Made by a program: the position numbers and the translations under genes. Shown piece by piece: positions 8,951-17,837 of a DNA stretch of 64,000 nt. Position 1 is the stretch's first letter. Each line of letters starts with the position of its first letter. The DNA comes from Changchengzhania lutea (lineage in GTDB: Bacteria > Bacteroidota > Bacteroidia > Flavobacteriales > Flavobacteriaceae): contig NZ_CP039456.1 in NCBI RefSeq assembly GCF_006974145.1, forward strand, positions 3,472,499 to 3,536,498. The letters are read 5' to 3'. The notes under the pieces were generated by a model. It did not search any database. It saw nothing but the letters and a program-made list of their open reading frames with translations, and was not told the DNA's origin.

Positions 8951-10318
8951 TTATGATCGTCTCTTTCTTGAAGTCGATTTTATATTTTTACTAGATTTAC
9001 TTCTACTTTTTGTGGCCTGTGGTCTGTTTTGCGTTTTTCTAGATACAGTTCGTTGTGCTGTTCTAGGTTTGCTAGGTGCAGATCTTTGGGTAACTTGCTT
9101 CGGCGATCTAGTACTATTACTTTTATTGTATGTACGTTGATTTGAGCTGTTCGGTTTACGTGTAACCGCTTTTCTATCTCTACTAACGTTATTGGTACGG
9201 TTGCCATTCGTTTGAGGTCTAGAATTTTTATTTACAGTTCTTTGATTTCTATTCGTATTGTCAACACGTGTATTTGGTCTAGCACCTCTTTTAGCAATAG
9301 CTTTATTATCTCTTCGGTTAATAGTTCTATTGCCTGTTTGAGAGTTTTGTCTTGCACTTCTATTTATAGTATTGTTATTACCGCGCTTTTGTACATTTCT
9401 ATTTCCATCAGTTCTGCTAACATTTCTATTTCCATCAGCTCTATTAACAGTTCTACCAGCATCGTTTCTAGATACTTTTCTGTTAGATATAGCATTGTCT
9501 CTTCTTACATTTCTTGACTGTGCTATATGTCTTCTAGAGCTTGCTTGTTTATTAATACGTGTTCTATTTTTTGAGCTTCTATTAACTGTAGCATAACCTC
9601 TATTCTTTTGAATTTTATAACCTCTTCTGCTAGCAACAGATGTTCGTGGTCTGTAATTGTTATAGAAAGGTCTATTGTAAACATAACGTACCGGGTTGTA
9701 GTATTGTCTGTAAGGTCTATTAAATACCACACGGAAATTAATTGATGGTATACTGTAATAATTATGCCATGGTCTGTAGATATATCCTCTGTTGTATACG
9801 TTTATAAAGCCAGAATGGTGAGAATACCTGTTATACCTATCGTAATGCACATATAAACCACCTACACGAGATACATACCCGTAGTTATTGTAATTAATGT
9901 TTACATTTCCAGCTTGGGAAATACGCCCATAATAGTCATAATAAATAGGAGTATTTTCAATTTGAATAATAGCGCCGAACTCATCATACTGCACATAAGC
10001 ATTATAATCATAACCTGAGTTAAAACTCAAATTTAAGTTTGGTGAGCCTACGGAAACATTTACGTTAGGGCCGTATTGTTGCATCACAAAATCAAACTGT
10101 CCATCGGGGAAAACCGAAAATTCAATACCGTCTTCAACAAATATGAAAGAATTCCCATAACCTCTGTTAAATGTCGTTGTTGCATTTGTTTCGGTTTTGG
10201 TTGTCGTTGCGTTAACAGTATATCCTGTAAGGACTAAACCTGCTAATAAAAATATAAATTTTTTACTCACGCCATTTAATTTGTTTAAGTGTTCGCGAAA
10301 TTTATTTGAAATTTTCAT
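8951..10318 (-). CDS. Secreted protein with 17-residue repeats and a long Arg/Asn/Ser-rich tail
   Basis: A 455-residue protein with an extended N-terminus and a hydrophobic signal segment (about 20-38, FIFLLAGLVLTGYTVNA). Residues about 55-75 carry FIFVEDGIEFSVFPDGQFDF. Residues about 110-180 hold Tyr-rich repeats of about 17 residues (DYYGRISQAGNVNINY, NNYGYVSRVGGLYVHY). From residue 225 to the end the chain is low-complexity and strongly basic, dominated by N, R, S, T and K. The neighbour at 10586-11293 shares the FPDG motif and the repeat and is a clear paralogue. I recognise no enzyme motif. The basic tail could bind nucleic acid or acidic polysaccharide outside the cell; that is inference. 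Confidence 0.65.
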   Translation of the reverse strand: MKISNKFREHLNKLNGVSKKFIFLLAGLVLTGYTVNATTTKTETNATTTFNRGYGNSFIFVEDGIEFSVFPDGQFDFVMQQYGPNVNVSVGSPNLNLSFNSGYDYNAYVQYDEFGAIIQIENTPIYYDYYGRISQAGNVNINYNNYGYVSRVGGLYVHYDRYNRYSHHSGFINVYNRGYIYRPWHNYYSIPSINFRVVFNRPYRQYYNPVRYVYNRPFYNNYRPRTSVASRRGYKIQKNRGYATVNRSSKNRTRINKQASSRRHIAQSRNVRRDNAISNRKVSRNDAGRTVNRADGNRNVSRTDGNRNVQKRGNNNTINRSARQNSQTGNRTINRRDNKAIAKRGARPNTRVDNTNRNQRTVNKNSRPQTNGNRTNNVSRDRKAVTRKPNSSNQRTYNKSNSTRSPKQVTQRSAPSKPRTAQRTVSRKTQNRPQATKSRSKSSKNIKSTSRKRRS

Positions 10319-10529
10319 AATTGTGAGTTTTAATACTGAACTAGATCCAGTGATTCGTTTTCAGCTAGGTAATTACAAACAGCGTGCCAAAAAACCTGAA
10401 TGAGGTTTAACTGACTGAAAATCAATATAAAATAATTAATTTTGGATTTTACACTACCTAAAATGTATAATACTCTATAGAAGAACATTTTCGAATTGAC
10501 GAATTTCTAAAATAAATTACGTCCATTAA

Positions 10530-10564
10530 AAAACCTCTAAAGCATATATCGCTCTAGAGGTTTT
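10530..10564. terminator. Hairpin terminator downstream of the 235-residue secreted protein
   Basis: AAAACCTCTA pairs with TAGAGGTTTT. The stem extends inward to 14 bp with one mismatch around a 7-nt loop (10544-10550). It follows the stop of the minus-strand gene at 10586 and ends in a U-tract on that strand. Confidence 0.75.
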
Positions 10565-10585
10565 AATCAAATAACAAAAACTAAA

Positions 10586-11293
10586 CTAATGTTTCTTCTT
10601 TTTATGTTTTTTTACTTTACCGTTTTGTTTATAGTAGTAAGTATCATCATCATATCTATCATGGTGTCGTTCCTTGCCATATTTTTCATGCTTGCCAAAG
10701 GTGTGCTGTACGTTACAACCAGTTACCCCGCAAATATTGCAATATGTATCATCATAGTTGTTCACATGGCCACGTAAATCCATGATTTCTCCCCATTTGT
10801 TATATTTTACATGTAAACCACCTACATGACTCACAGTGCCTTTGCCACGTTTATAATCAATAAAAACAGAACCTATTCTGCTTATATTCCCGATACGGTT
10901 ATAGTTTAAATACACACTACCAATACGTCTTATTTTGCCGTATCGATCACGAGAGATGGATACATCCCTTGGAGTTCTTGCACGGGTATTTGTGTAGTGC
11001 ACTGTAGCTCGTGGTCCGTGATAAGTTGCATTGATTGTGCTTCGTTTAGAACGACGATTTTTATAAAACACGTCATCATAAAATGGCATGTTATAATTGG
11101 TGTTAAAATCAAAACTGCCGTCGGGAAAAATTAAAAACTCCACATCGCGCTCTACAAACATAATAGGTTGCACATAACGATAGCGATTTGTAATATCTAA
11201 ATTAGTTCCTTGTTTTTCAGATGTTATATCTGATGCTGATACAGTGGTTAAACTCATTAACACGCCTGTAATTAAAAGTACTATTCTTTTCAT
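10586..11293 (-). CDS. Secreted repeat protein, paralogue of the 8951-10318 product
   Basis: A 235-residue protein with a Sec signal peptide (MKRIVLLITGVLMSLTTVSAS). Residues 46-63 read FVERDVEFLIFPDGSFDF, the motif shared with its neighbour. Residues about 114-175 contain four consecutive units of about 17 residues following (D/N)xxGxIxxIGxVxIxY (for example RDRYGKIRRIGSVYLNY and NRIGNISRIGSVFIDY). A CNIC...C cysteine group at about 185-193 and a His/Lys-rich C-terminus (KKHKKKKH) could bind metal. Codons and composition resemble the surroundings. Function is unknown. It is separated from its paralogue by a terminator, so the two are probably transcribed independently. Confidence 0.65.
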   Translation of the reverse strand: MKRIVLLITGVLMSLTTVSASDITSEKQGTNLDITNRYRYVQPIMFVERDVEFLIFPDGSFDFNTNYNMPFYDDVFYKNRRSKRSTINATYHGPRATVHYTNTRARTPRDVSISRDRYGKIRRIGSVYLNYNRIGNISRIGSVFIDYKRGKGTVSHVGGLHVKYNKWGEIMDLRGHVNNYDDTYCNICGVTGCNVQHTFGKHEKYGKERHHDRYDDDTYYYKQNGKVKKHKKKKH

Positions 11294-11534
11294 AGTATTA
11301 GGGTTTTAGATTTTGCCTACTCTTTAGCTTTTCGGCTTACGCTATTGGGTAATGACTTTTCAATATGCGTGCCAAATATTTAATTGATTGAATCATAAGC
11401 GTTTATATGATCGATATGTTTTGTTGAAATCAATAATCTTTAAAATTTCAAGTTGTCATGTTTATTTCAAGAAAGAAAACAGCCTGCTTAGGTTCTAAAT
11501 AATTACTACATTTATACAAACCAATTCCTAGCCA

Positions 11535-12611
11535 ATGGAAGACCAACCAGAAACATGTAAAAATTGCGAAAAAACCTTTGATGAAAGTTTTGAGTTTTGT
11601 CCGTACTGTGGGCAGAAATCAAAAGATGAATTGACTCTGGGTGTTTTATTTTATAATACCATTAGTAATTATTTTTCCTTTGATGCACGTTTTTTTAAAA
11701 GCTTTATTCCTTTAATGTTCAAACCTGGCGTTTTAGCAAAACGCTTTATAGAGGGTAAGCGATTATTGTACTTGCATCCTGCTCAAATGTATTTGTTCAT
11801 TTCAGTTGTATTTTTCTTTTTATTGTCTGTAACCGTGGTGAGGGATCAGGTTAAGGATTTAGATGCCAATTTAAAAAGGACTTTGGTAAAGCCTTTAATT
11901 TCAGACAGCACAAAAGTCAGGGCACAAGCTGCCATAGATTCTCTTGAGTTAGATAGTATTTTGCAACCTTTAAGGCAAAAAGGAATTCCAGGAGTGAACA
12001 CTGCCGATGTTAGAGCGCTCGATTCAATAATTAAATTGAATGTAAAAAAGACAGATGGGAACGATATAAGTTTTGATTTTAATGAAAAAAAAGTGGATTC
12101 GCTAATTGCTATAAATGCTACAGATGATGAAATCTTAAAGGGTATGGGTATGCATGCAGAGGCAGGCCGCTTTAAAAGAAAATTATACACCCAAGCATTA
12201 AAATTTTATAAGCAGCGTAATGGCGGACAAATTTTAAAAGCGGTCTACGATACGATTCCTATTGCGCTTTTCGTGCTATTACCAATTTTTGCATTGATTT
12301 TAAAATTGTTATTTTACAGAAGGGGTCTTTATGCCCACCATTTGGTGTTTAGCTTTTATTTCTTTTCGTTTTTATTTACCGTGTTTAGTATAATTCTTGT
12401 TTTTAATAATTTTTGGGAAGTGCCAGATTGGATTGATTGGCTCATAGTAGTATCTACTTTTATTTACTTATTCATCGCCATTAAACACTTTTACCAACAG
12501 GGCTGGTTTGTTAGTTTTTTTAAAACTAGTGTCGCTACTATTTTTTATATGAGTTTTGTTATACCCATAGCTGTAATTATAGTTGGCTTTATAAGTTTTT
12601 TATATTACTAA
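11535..12611 (+). CDS. DUF3667 family membrane protein with N-terminal zinc ribbon
   Basis: A 358-residue protein. CKNC and CPYC (residues about 8-24) form a short zinc ribbon. Next come YFSFDARFFKSFIPLMFKPG and a membrane helix at about 75-97 (LYLHPAQMYLFISVVFFFLL). A charged central domain (about 105-230) precedes three or four C-terminal membrane helices. The ribbon, the GVLAKRFIEGKR segment and the helix pattern fit DUF3667, common in Bacteroidetes and uncharacterised. The gene stands alone between a minus-strand secreted protein and convergent uvrA. Confidence 0.75.
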   Translation: MEDQPETCKNCEKTFDESFEFCPYCGQKSKDELTLGVLFYNTISNYFSFDARFFKSFIPLMFKPGVLAKRFIEGKRLLYLHPAQMYLFISVVFFFLLSVTVVRDQVKDLDANLKRTLVKPLISDSTKVRAQAAIDSLELDSILQPLRQKGIPGVNTADVRALDSIIKLNVKKTDGNDISFDFNEKKVDSLIAINATDDEILKGMGMHAEAGRFKRKLYTQALKFYKQRNGGQILKAVYDTIPIALFVLLPIFALILKLLFYRRGLYAHHLVFSFYFFSFLFTVFSIILVFNNFWEVPDWIDWLIVVSTFIYLFIAIKHFYQQGWFVSFFKTSVATIFYMSFVIPIAVIIVGFISFLYY

Positions 12612-12718
12612 GTGCAGTGAAAAGGAGAGAAGATCAAAAAAACTCAAGTTATTTGAATATTGAAACTATCGAAAAAACATAAATTTTAGCAAATAAACGC
12701 ATGGATTAATACTTCAGA

Positions 12719-15499
12719 CTAGAGCTTGTCTTTTAAATATTTTGCAGTTTCTGAAGCTTCTACATTAATAATATGTTCTGGAGTTCCCGAAGCCACTAAA
12801 TAACCGCCGCTTATACCTCCGGTAGGACCCAAATCGATAATATAATCTGCACATTTTATTAAGTCTAAATTGTGCTCTACAACAATGATGGAATGTCCTT
12901 TGGCTATTAATGCATTAAACGATTTTAATAATTTTTGAATGTCATGAAAGTGTAAACCTGTGGTGGGCTCATCAAAAATAAATAGTGCTTTATCCTTAGT
13001 ATTTCCTTTACCAAGAAAAGAAGCCAGTTTAATACGCTGCGCCTCACCGCCAGAAAGGGTAGAGGAGCTTTGACCTAAAGTGACGTAGCCCAAACCAACA
13101 TCTTGAAGTGGTTGTAATTTAGTCTTGATTTTAGTTTGATTTTCTGTTTCGAAGAATGTTATGGCATCATCAATAGTTAAATTTAAAATATCATCAATAT
13201 TTTTCTCACCAAAAGTGACTTCGAGGACTTCTTTTTTAAAACGTTTACCTTTACAAGTTTCACATTCTAAATGCACATCGGCCATAAATTGCATTTCAAT
13301 AGTTACTTCACCTTCGCCTTTGCAAGTCTCACAACGTCCGCCATCTACATTAAATGAAAAATGTTTGGGCTGATAATTTCTAATGTTGCTTAATTTTTGT
13401 TTCGAAAATAAAGCTCTGATATCATCATAAGCCTTGATATAGGTTACTGGATTGGAACGAGACGACCGACCGATAGGATTCTGATCTACAAATTCAATGT
13501 GTTTGATGTTACTAAAATTACCGTCCAAACTTGTGAACTGCCCTGGCTTATCTCCAAAATCAGTTAGTTTTTTCTGTAAGGCTGGAAATAAGATCTTTTT
13601 AACGAGTGTGCTTTTTCCGCTTCCTGAAACACCTGTAATAACAGTGAGCATCCCTAATGGAAATCTAACATCGATATTTTTTAAATTATGTTCACGAGCG
13701 CCTTTAATATCTACAAAATACTTCGATTCACGACGTGTTTTGGGCACTTCAATTTTTAAGGTTTCATTTAAATATTGTGCCGTCAATGAATTTGATGCTA
13801 AAATATCAGCATAAGTACCATTGGCAACCACATGGCCTCCTAGAGTCCCAGCTTCTGGACCTATATCTATAATATCATCGGCAGCCTTCATAATATCTTC
13901 ATCGTGTTCTACAACGATGACCGTGTTTCCTAAATCCCGTAATGCTTTTAATACCACGATCAAACGTTCGGTGTCTTTAGGATGCAAACCAATACTAGGC
14001 TCATCGAGGATATACATGGAGCCTACCAAGCTACTGCCCAATGAGGTTGCTAAATTAATACGTTGGCTCTCACCTCCTGATAGGGTATTGGATTTTCTGT
14101 TAAGCGTTAAATAATTTAATCCGACATTGGCTGAAAATGATAACCTATTATTGATTTCTTTTAAAAGGCGGTTGGAAATTTTGGTGTCGTGATCGTTTAA
14201 TTCCAATTGCTTAAAAAAGCTAGTTAAAGTATCCAAGGGCATTTCCACTAAATCTGTAATCGTAGCACCACCAATTTTTACATAATTAGCCTCAATACGT
14301 AAACGTTTACCACCACAGGTTTTACATCTTGTCTTGCCGCGATAGCGAGATAACATCACTCTATTTTGAATTTTATAAGCCTTGGCTTCTAATTCAGCAA
14401 AAAACGAATGTAATCCTTCAAAATGTTTATTCCCGTTCCATATCAATTGTTTCTGCGCCTCACTTAATTCAAAATAAGGCTTGTGAACAGGGAAATCGAA
14501 TTTATGTGCATTGTTAATTAATTGATCTTTATACCAACTCATACTCTCACCGCGCCATGGAAAAATCGCGTTTTCGTAAACTGATAATCCAGTGTTTGGA
14601 ATCACCAAATCATCATCAATACCAATAATATCACCGTAGCCCTCGCATTTAGGGCATGCACCATAAGGGTTATTAAAACTGAATAGATGCACATTAGGTT
14701 CTAAAAATGTGATGCCATCCAATTCGAATTTATTACTGAATTGACGCTGCTCATTATCTGTAAGTGTTTCTATAATGCATGCTCCATTACCTTCAAAAAA
14801 AGCAGTTTGAACAGCATCTGCCAAACGATTTTGAAAATCTTCCTCGTGCTTTATAATGATGCGATCCACCACTAAAAACACGTCTTCTTTATCTTTTATT
14901 TGCGCTTCATCAATTCTTAAAACCTCATTTTTTACTTTAATTCTTGCATACCCTTGTTGTTGTAGCGCTTTAAGTTTATCTGTAATAGCTCTGCCTTCTT
15001 CCAAATGAATAGGAGCGAGGAGTAACAGTTTCTCACGCTCTGGAAAGGTTTTTAAGTAATTAAGTACATCACTCACAGTGTCCTTTTTAACTTCAAGACC
15101 AGAAACAGGAGAATAGGTTTTACCAATTCTAGCGAATAACAACTTTAAATAATCATAAATTTCTGTGGTTGTTCCAACGGTTGAGCGTGGATTAGTGGAA
15201 TTCACTTTTTGCTCAATAGCTATTGCTGGTGCAATCCCTTTAATATAATCTACTTTCGGTTTGTTGAGTCTCCCTAAAAACTGGCGGGCATAACTGGACA
15301 AGCTTTCCACATAGCGTCTTTGCCCTTCTGCATACAGGGTGTCGAAAGCCAAACTTGATTTTCCTGAACCCGATAATCCTGTTATAACTACAAGTTTGTT
15401 TCTTGGAATAACCACATCGATATTTTTTAAATTGTGCAATTTTGCACCTTTAATGATGATGTTTTCTTTAGGGTTTACTTCTGAAAGCTTAGGATACAT
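12719..15499 (-). CDS. uvrA: UvrABC excinuclease subunit A
   Basis: A 926-residue protein, near the usual UvrA length of about 940. Walker A motifs are GLSGSGKSS (residues 41-49) and GVSGSGKST in the second half. The ABC signatures LSGGESQRINLA and LSGGEAQRIKLA are followed by LDEPSIGLH and FDEPTTGLH. CxxC pairs (CPKC, CKTC, CETC...CETC) make the zinc modules. UvrA recognises helix-distorting lesions and loads UvrB in nucleotide-excision repair. A candidate minus-strand -7 box TATCTTTG lies at 15523-15530, so the leader is short. Bacteroidetes often have a second uvrA, so which paralogue this is cannot be told here. Confidence 0.95.
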   Translation of the reverse strand: MYPKLSEVNPKENIIIKGAKLHNLKNIDVVIPRNKLVVITGLSGSGKSSLAFDTLYAEGQRRYVESLSSYARQFLGRLNKPKVDYIKGIAPAIAIEQKVNSTNPRSTVGTTTEIYDYLKLLFARIGKTYSPVSGLEVKKDTVSDVLNYLKTFPEREKLLLLAPIHLEEGRAITDKLKALQQQGYARIKVKNEVLRIDEAQIKDKEDVFLVVDRIIIKHEEDFQNRLADAVQTAFFEGNGACIIETLTDNEQRQFSNKFELDGITFLEPNVHLFSFNNPYGACPKCEGYGDIIGIDDDLVIPNTGLSVYENAIFPWRGESMSWYKDQLINNAHKFDFPVHKPYFELSEAQKQLIWNGNKHFEGLHSFFAELEAKAYKIQNRVMLSRYRGKTRCKTCGGKRLRIEANYVKIGGATITDLVEMPLDTLTSFFKQLELNDHDTKISNRLLKEINNRLSFSANVGLNYLTLNRKSNTLSGGESQRINLATSLGSSLVGSMYILDEPSIGLHPKDTERLIVVLKALRDLGNTVIVVEHDEDIMKAADDIIDIGPEAGTLGGHVVANGTYADILASNSLTAQYLNETLKIEVPKTRRESKYFVDIKGAREHNLKNIDVRFPLGMLTVITGVSGSGKSTLVKKILFPALQKKLTDFGDKPGQFTSLDGNFSNIKHIEFVDQNPIGRSSRSNPVTYIKAYDDIRALFSKQKLSNIRNYQPKHFSFNVDGGRCETCKGEGEVTIEMQFMADVHLECETCKGKRFKKEVLEVTFGEKNIDDILNLTIDDAITFFETENQTKIKTKLQPLQDVGLGYVTLGQSSSTLSGGEAQRIKLASFLGKGNTKDKALFIFDEPTTGLHFHDIQKLLKSFNALIAKGHSIIVVEHNLDLIKCADYIIDLGPTGGISGGYLVASGTPEHIINVEASETAKYLKDKL

Positions 15500-15819
15500 A
15501 GGCGTAAAAGGGAATAATTTTGCAAAGATACTATAAGTATTTTATCTATGTTAAGTTTTTAAGAGGCATTATAAGGGCGCGTTGAGCTTTGATACCCCTA
15601 TCTGTTTTTCAACATAATTTTAACACATTTTTATAATAGAATTGATTGCCATACGTAAAATAAAATTTAAAAAACTGCGTTTATTTTTGCTTTTTAGGAA
15701 TGATTGTTGTTATATTTGATTCATCAATTAAAATAAAAAAGCACTCTCGCCTATAGCATAATATTACTTTTAAACTTTAAACCCCAAGCAAAGAAGCCCT
15801 CTTCTATGCACTAAAAGTA
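15500..15819. other. Divergent promoter region between uvrA and the sigma-factor gene
   Basis: A 320-bp gap without a credible gene. It holds a minus-strand TATCTTTG box (15523-15530) facing uvrA and a plus-strand promoter (15687-15718) facing the sigma factor, leaving the sigma-factor mRNA a leader of about 100 nt. Confidence 0.5.
15687..15718 (+). promoter_or_regulatory. Bacteroidetes-type promoter for the sigma-factor gene
   Basis: TTG at 15687-15689, a 21-bp spacer and TATATTTG at 15711-15718 fit the -33/-7 consensus. Confidence 0.55.
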
Positions 15820-16410
15820 ATGATTATGCAACACAAACTTATTACAGATGCTACATTAGTGAGCAACTACATCCAAGGCGATGAACGTGCTTTAGAGATG
15901 CTTATTAAAAGACATAAGCAGAAAATTTATAGTTTTATTTATTCAAAAGTTTATGATAGAGACGTTGCTGAAGACATTTTTCAGGATACCTTTATTAAAG
16001 TCATTCGCACACTTAAACGTGGTGCTTATAATGAGGAAGGTAAGTTTTTACCATGGGTTATGCGAATTTCCCATAATCTCGTCATTGATTTCTTTAGAAA
16101 AAACAGTCGCATGCCAAAATTTGACAATTCGGGTGAGTTTAGCATCTTCTCTGTACTAAGTGATTCCAGTTTAAATGCTGAAAAAACAATCATTAAAGAA
16201 CAGGTTGAAAGTGACGTGAGACGTTTGGTTGACGAATTGCCTGCAGACCAAAAAGAGGTGCTTATGATGCGTATGTATAAGGACATGAGTTTTAAGGAAA
16301 TATCGGAGAGAACCGGTGTTAGTATTAATACGGCTCTGGGCAGAATGCGATATGCGCTTATTAATTTAAGAAAGATTATAGATAAACACAATATAATTTT
16401 AACCAATTAA
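15820..16410 (+). CDS. RNA polymerase sigma factor, sigma-70/ECF-like
   Basis: A 196-residue sigma factor with only regions 2 and 4. Region 2 includes YSKVYDRDVAEDIFQDTFIK and the DNA-melting segment FLPWVMRISHNLVIDFFRK. Region 4 is DELPADQKEVLMMRMYKDM then FKEISERTGVSINTALGRMR, a helix-turn-helix for the -35 element. The start could be 15820 or the ATG two codons later (MQHKL). No anti-sigma factor of the usual membrane type follows. Instead a 48-residue ORF lies 57 bp downstream, an arrangement I recall from other Flavobacteria. Confidence 0.85.
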   Translation: MIMQHKLITDATLVSNYIQGDERALEMLIKRHKQKIYSFIYSKVYDRDVAEDIFQDTFIKVIRTLKRGAYNEEGKFLPWVMRISHNLVIDFFRKNSRMPKFDNSGEFSIFSVLSDSSLNAEKTIIKEQVESDVRRLVDELPADQKEVLMMRMYKDMSFKEISERTGVSINTALGRMRYALINLRKIIDKHNIILTN

Positions 16411-16467
16411 ACAATAAAGTAAATAGTGCCACGTTTATAGGATATAATCAACCTAAAAACCATTGAA

Positions 16468-16614
16468 ATGGCAAAACTTTACCCTGAAAATTCTATTAAA
16501 AAATCAACAGATCTTGAACCGACAGAAGAAACGGTCAATTTTCTTCTAAGTTACTCTAAGGCTTTAAGTGTTATAAATTGTAATAAAATGAAGTTTGAAG
16601 CGCTTCTAAACTAA
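16468..16614 (+). CDS. 48-residue small protein downstream of the sigma factor
   Basis: A short ORF (MAKLYPENSIKKSTDLEPTE..., ending KFEALLN) with its stop at 16612-16614, below common length cut-offs. It sits 57 bp after the sigma-factor stop and just before a strong terminator, so it is probably the last gene of that transcript. The middle (ETVNFLLSYSKALSVI) could form an amphipathic helix. I recall near-identical small ORFs at this position in related genomes, which suggests a real protein. A sigma-linked role (regulator or anti-sigma peptide) is speculation. Confidence 0.65.
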   Translation: MAKLYPENSIKKSTDLEPTEETVNFLLSYSKALSVINCNKMKFEALLN

Positions 16615-16620
16615 GTTTTC

Positions 16621-16651
16621 AAAAAGTCCTAATTAGTCATTAGGACTTTTT
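16621..16651. terminator. Perfect 13-bp hairpin terminator, bidirectional
   Basis: AAAAAGTCCTAAT (16621-16633) pairs with ATTAGGACTTTTT (16639-16651) around a 5-nt loop. It ends the sigma-factor unit on the plus strand. Its right arm also encodes the last residues and stop of the minus-strand nth gene. Confidence 0.9.
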
Positions 16652-17296
16652 CATTTTATAGTCTTTTAAAACAGTTTGTCTTCCAATTGTTTTTGTGATG
16701 ACGTCCTTTTCTAAATTCCATCCTCGCGCTGGGGAGTATTGCCGACCATACCAAATTATTTGCAAATGTAAATCGTTCCATAGTTCCTTGGGGAATAATC
16801 GTTTGGCATCTTTTTCTGTTTGAACCACATTTTTCCCGTTGCTCAAATTCCATCTGTACATCAGTCTATGAATATGGGTATCGACAGGAAATGCAGGAAC
16901 ACCAAAGGCTTGGGACATGACTACACTTGCCGTTTTATGCCCCACAGCAGGTAATTCTTCTAAATAAGCAAAGCTTTTAGGAACTTCCCCGTTATGTTTA
17001 TCAATAAGTATTTTCGACAATCCGTGAATGCCCTTGCTTTTCATAGGCGACAACCCCACAGGCTTAATGATTTCTCTAATCTCTTCCACGGTCAATTTAA
17101 TCATATCATAAGGATTGTCTGCGATTTCAAAAAGTAATGGTGTTATTTTATTAACGCGAACGTCTGTGCTTTGCGCAGACATTAATACCGCAATAAGCAA
17201 GGTATATGGGTCTTTGTGGTCAAGCGGAATTGGAATCGTTGGATAAAGTTGATTTAGGGTATTAATAACAAACGTAACACTTTCTTTTTTGGTCAT
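16640..17296 (-). CDS. nth: Endonuclease III-like HhH-GPD DNA glycosylase lacking the Fe-S cysteines
   Basis: A 218-residue base-excision-repair glycosylase/AP lyase. The start at 17296 (MTKKESVTFV) is chosen because the frame open to 17464 would overlap bcp, and a minus-strand -7 box TAACTTTG lies at 17318-17325. The helix-hairpin-helix is LEELPAVGHKTASVV with the catalytic lysine in GHK. The catalytic aspartate is in FPVDTHIHRLMYRW. Endonuclease III normally ends with four cysteines holding a [4Fe-4S] cluster. Here the chain has no cysteine at all and the equivalent region reads YGRQYSPARGWNLEKDV. The length is otherwise normal, so this is a cluster-free variant rather than a truncation. 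Confidence 0.85.
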   Translation of the reverse strand: MTKKESVTFVINTLNQLYPTIPIPLDHKDPYTLLIAVLMSAQSTDVRVNKITPLLFEIADNPYDMIKLTVEEIREIIKPVGLSPMKSKGIHGLSKILIDKHNGEVPKSFAYLEELPAVGHKTASVVMSQAFGVPAFPVDTHIHRLMYRWNLSNGKNVVQTEKDAKRLFPKELWNDLHLQIIWYGRQYSPARGWNLEKDVITKTIGRQTVLKDYKMKKS

Positions 17297-17331
17297 TCCA
17301 TCGTATTTTAGCAAGTACAAAGTTATAAAAT

Positions 17332-17784
17332 ATGAATACATTAAAAGCAGGAGATCAAGCACCAAATTTTGAATCTTTAGACGAGCAAGGAAATACTGTA
17401 AAACTTTCTGATTATAAAGGGAAAAAGCTAGTCGTTTTTTTCTATCCAAAAGCAAATACGCCAACCTGCACCGTTGAGGCTTGTAACTTGAGCGATAATT
17501 ACCAAACGCTAAAAGATGCTGGCTTTGAAATTATTGGGGTTAGCGCAGATACACAAAAGAAACAATCAAATTTTAAGAACAAATATGATTTCCCGTTTCC
17601 TTTATTAGCAGATGTTGATAAGGAAGTTATAAAAGGGTTTGGTGTTTGGGGTGAAAAGAAATTTATGGGACGAACATTCGATGGCATTCACCGTATTACT
17701 TTTGTTATTGATGAAAGCGGTGTCATTTCAAAAGTGATTGACAAAGTAAAATCTAAAAATCATGCGTTGCAGATATTAGGATAG
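17332..17784 (+). CDS. bcp: Thioredoxin-dependent thiol peroxidase (Bcp/PrxQ)
   Basis: A 150-residue cytoplasmic peroxiredoxin, full length for the PrxQ/Bcp class. FFYPKANTPTCTVEACNL (about 42-60) holds the peroxidatic cysteine and, five residues on, the resolving cysteine. GRTFDGIHRITFVID contains the conserved arginine region. It reduces hydrogen and organic peroxides using thioredoxin. It is divergent from nth with a 35-bp gap, pairing oxidative-damage repair with peroxide removal. The terminator at 17786-17824 begins two bases after its stop. Confidence 0.92.
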   Translation: MNTLKAGDQAPNFESLDEQGNTVKLSDYKGKKLVVFFYPKANTPTCTVEACNLSDNYQTLKDAGFEIIGVSADTQKKQSNFKNKYDFPFPLLADVDKEVIKGFGVWGEKKFMGRTFDGIHRITFVIDESGVISKVIDKVKSKNHALQILG

Positions 17785-17785
17785 C

Positions 17786-17824
17786 ATAATAAAGTCCTGA
17801 TTATAAAATTCAGGACTTTATTAT
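17786..17824. terminator. Perfect 15-bp hairpin terminator between convergent genes
   Basis: ATAATAAAGTCCTGA (17786-17800) and TCAGGACTTTATTAT (17810-17824) pair fully around a 9-nt loop. A/T arms on both sides suit termination of bcp and of the minus-strand gene at 17838. Confidence 0.9.
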
Positions 17825-17837
17825 TTACTATGTTGTT

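Noticed and set aside
9212-9596. Serine/isoleucine-rich plus-strand frames opposite the basic secreted protein
   Set aside because: They are antisense shadows of the Arg/Asn/Ser-rich repeats, with no start signal or promoter.
11846-12190. 114-residue minus-strand frame inside the DUF3667 gene
   Set aside because: It lies wholly antisense to a well-supported gene and shows no recognisable domain.
16640-17464. 274-residue version of endonuclease III starting at 17464
   Set aside because: The extra 56 residues overlap the start of bcp, read as low-complexity antisense and lie upstream of a -7 box at 17318-17325; the family N-terminus fits the ATG at 17296.
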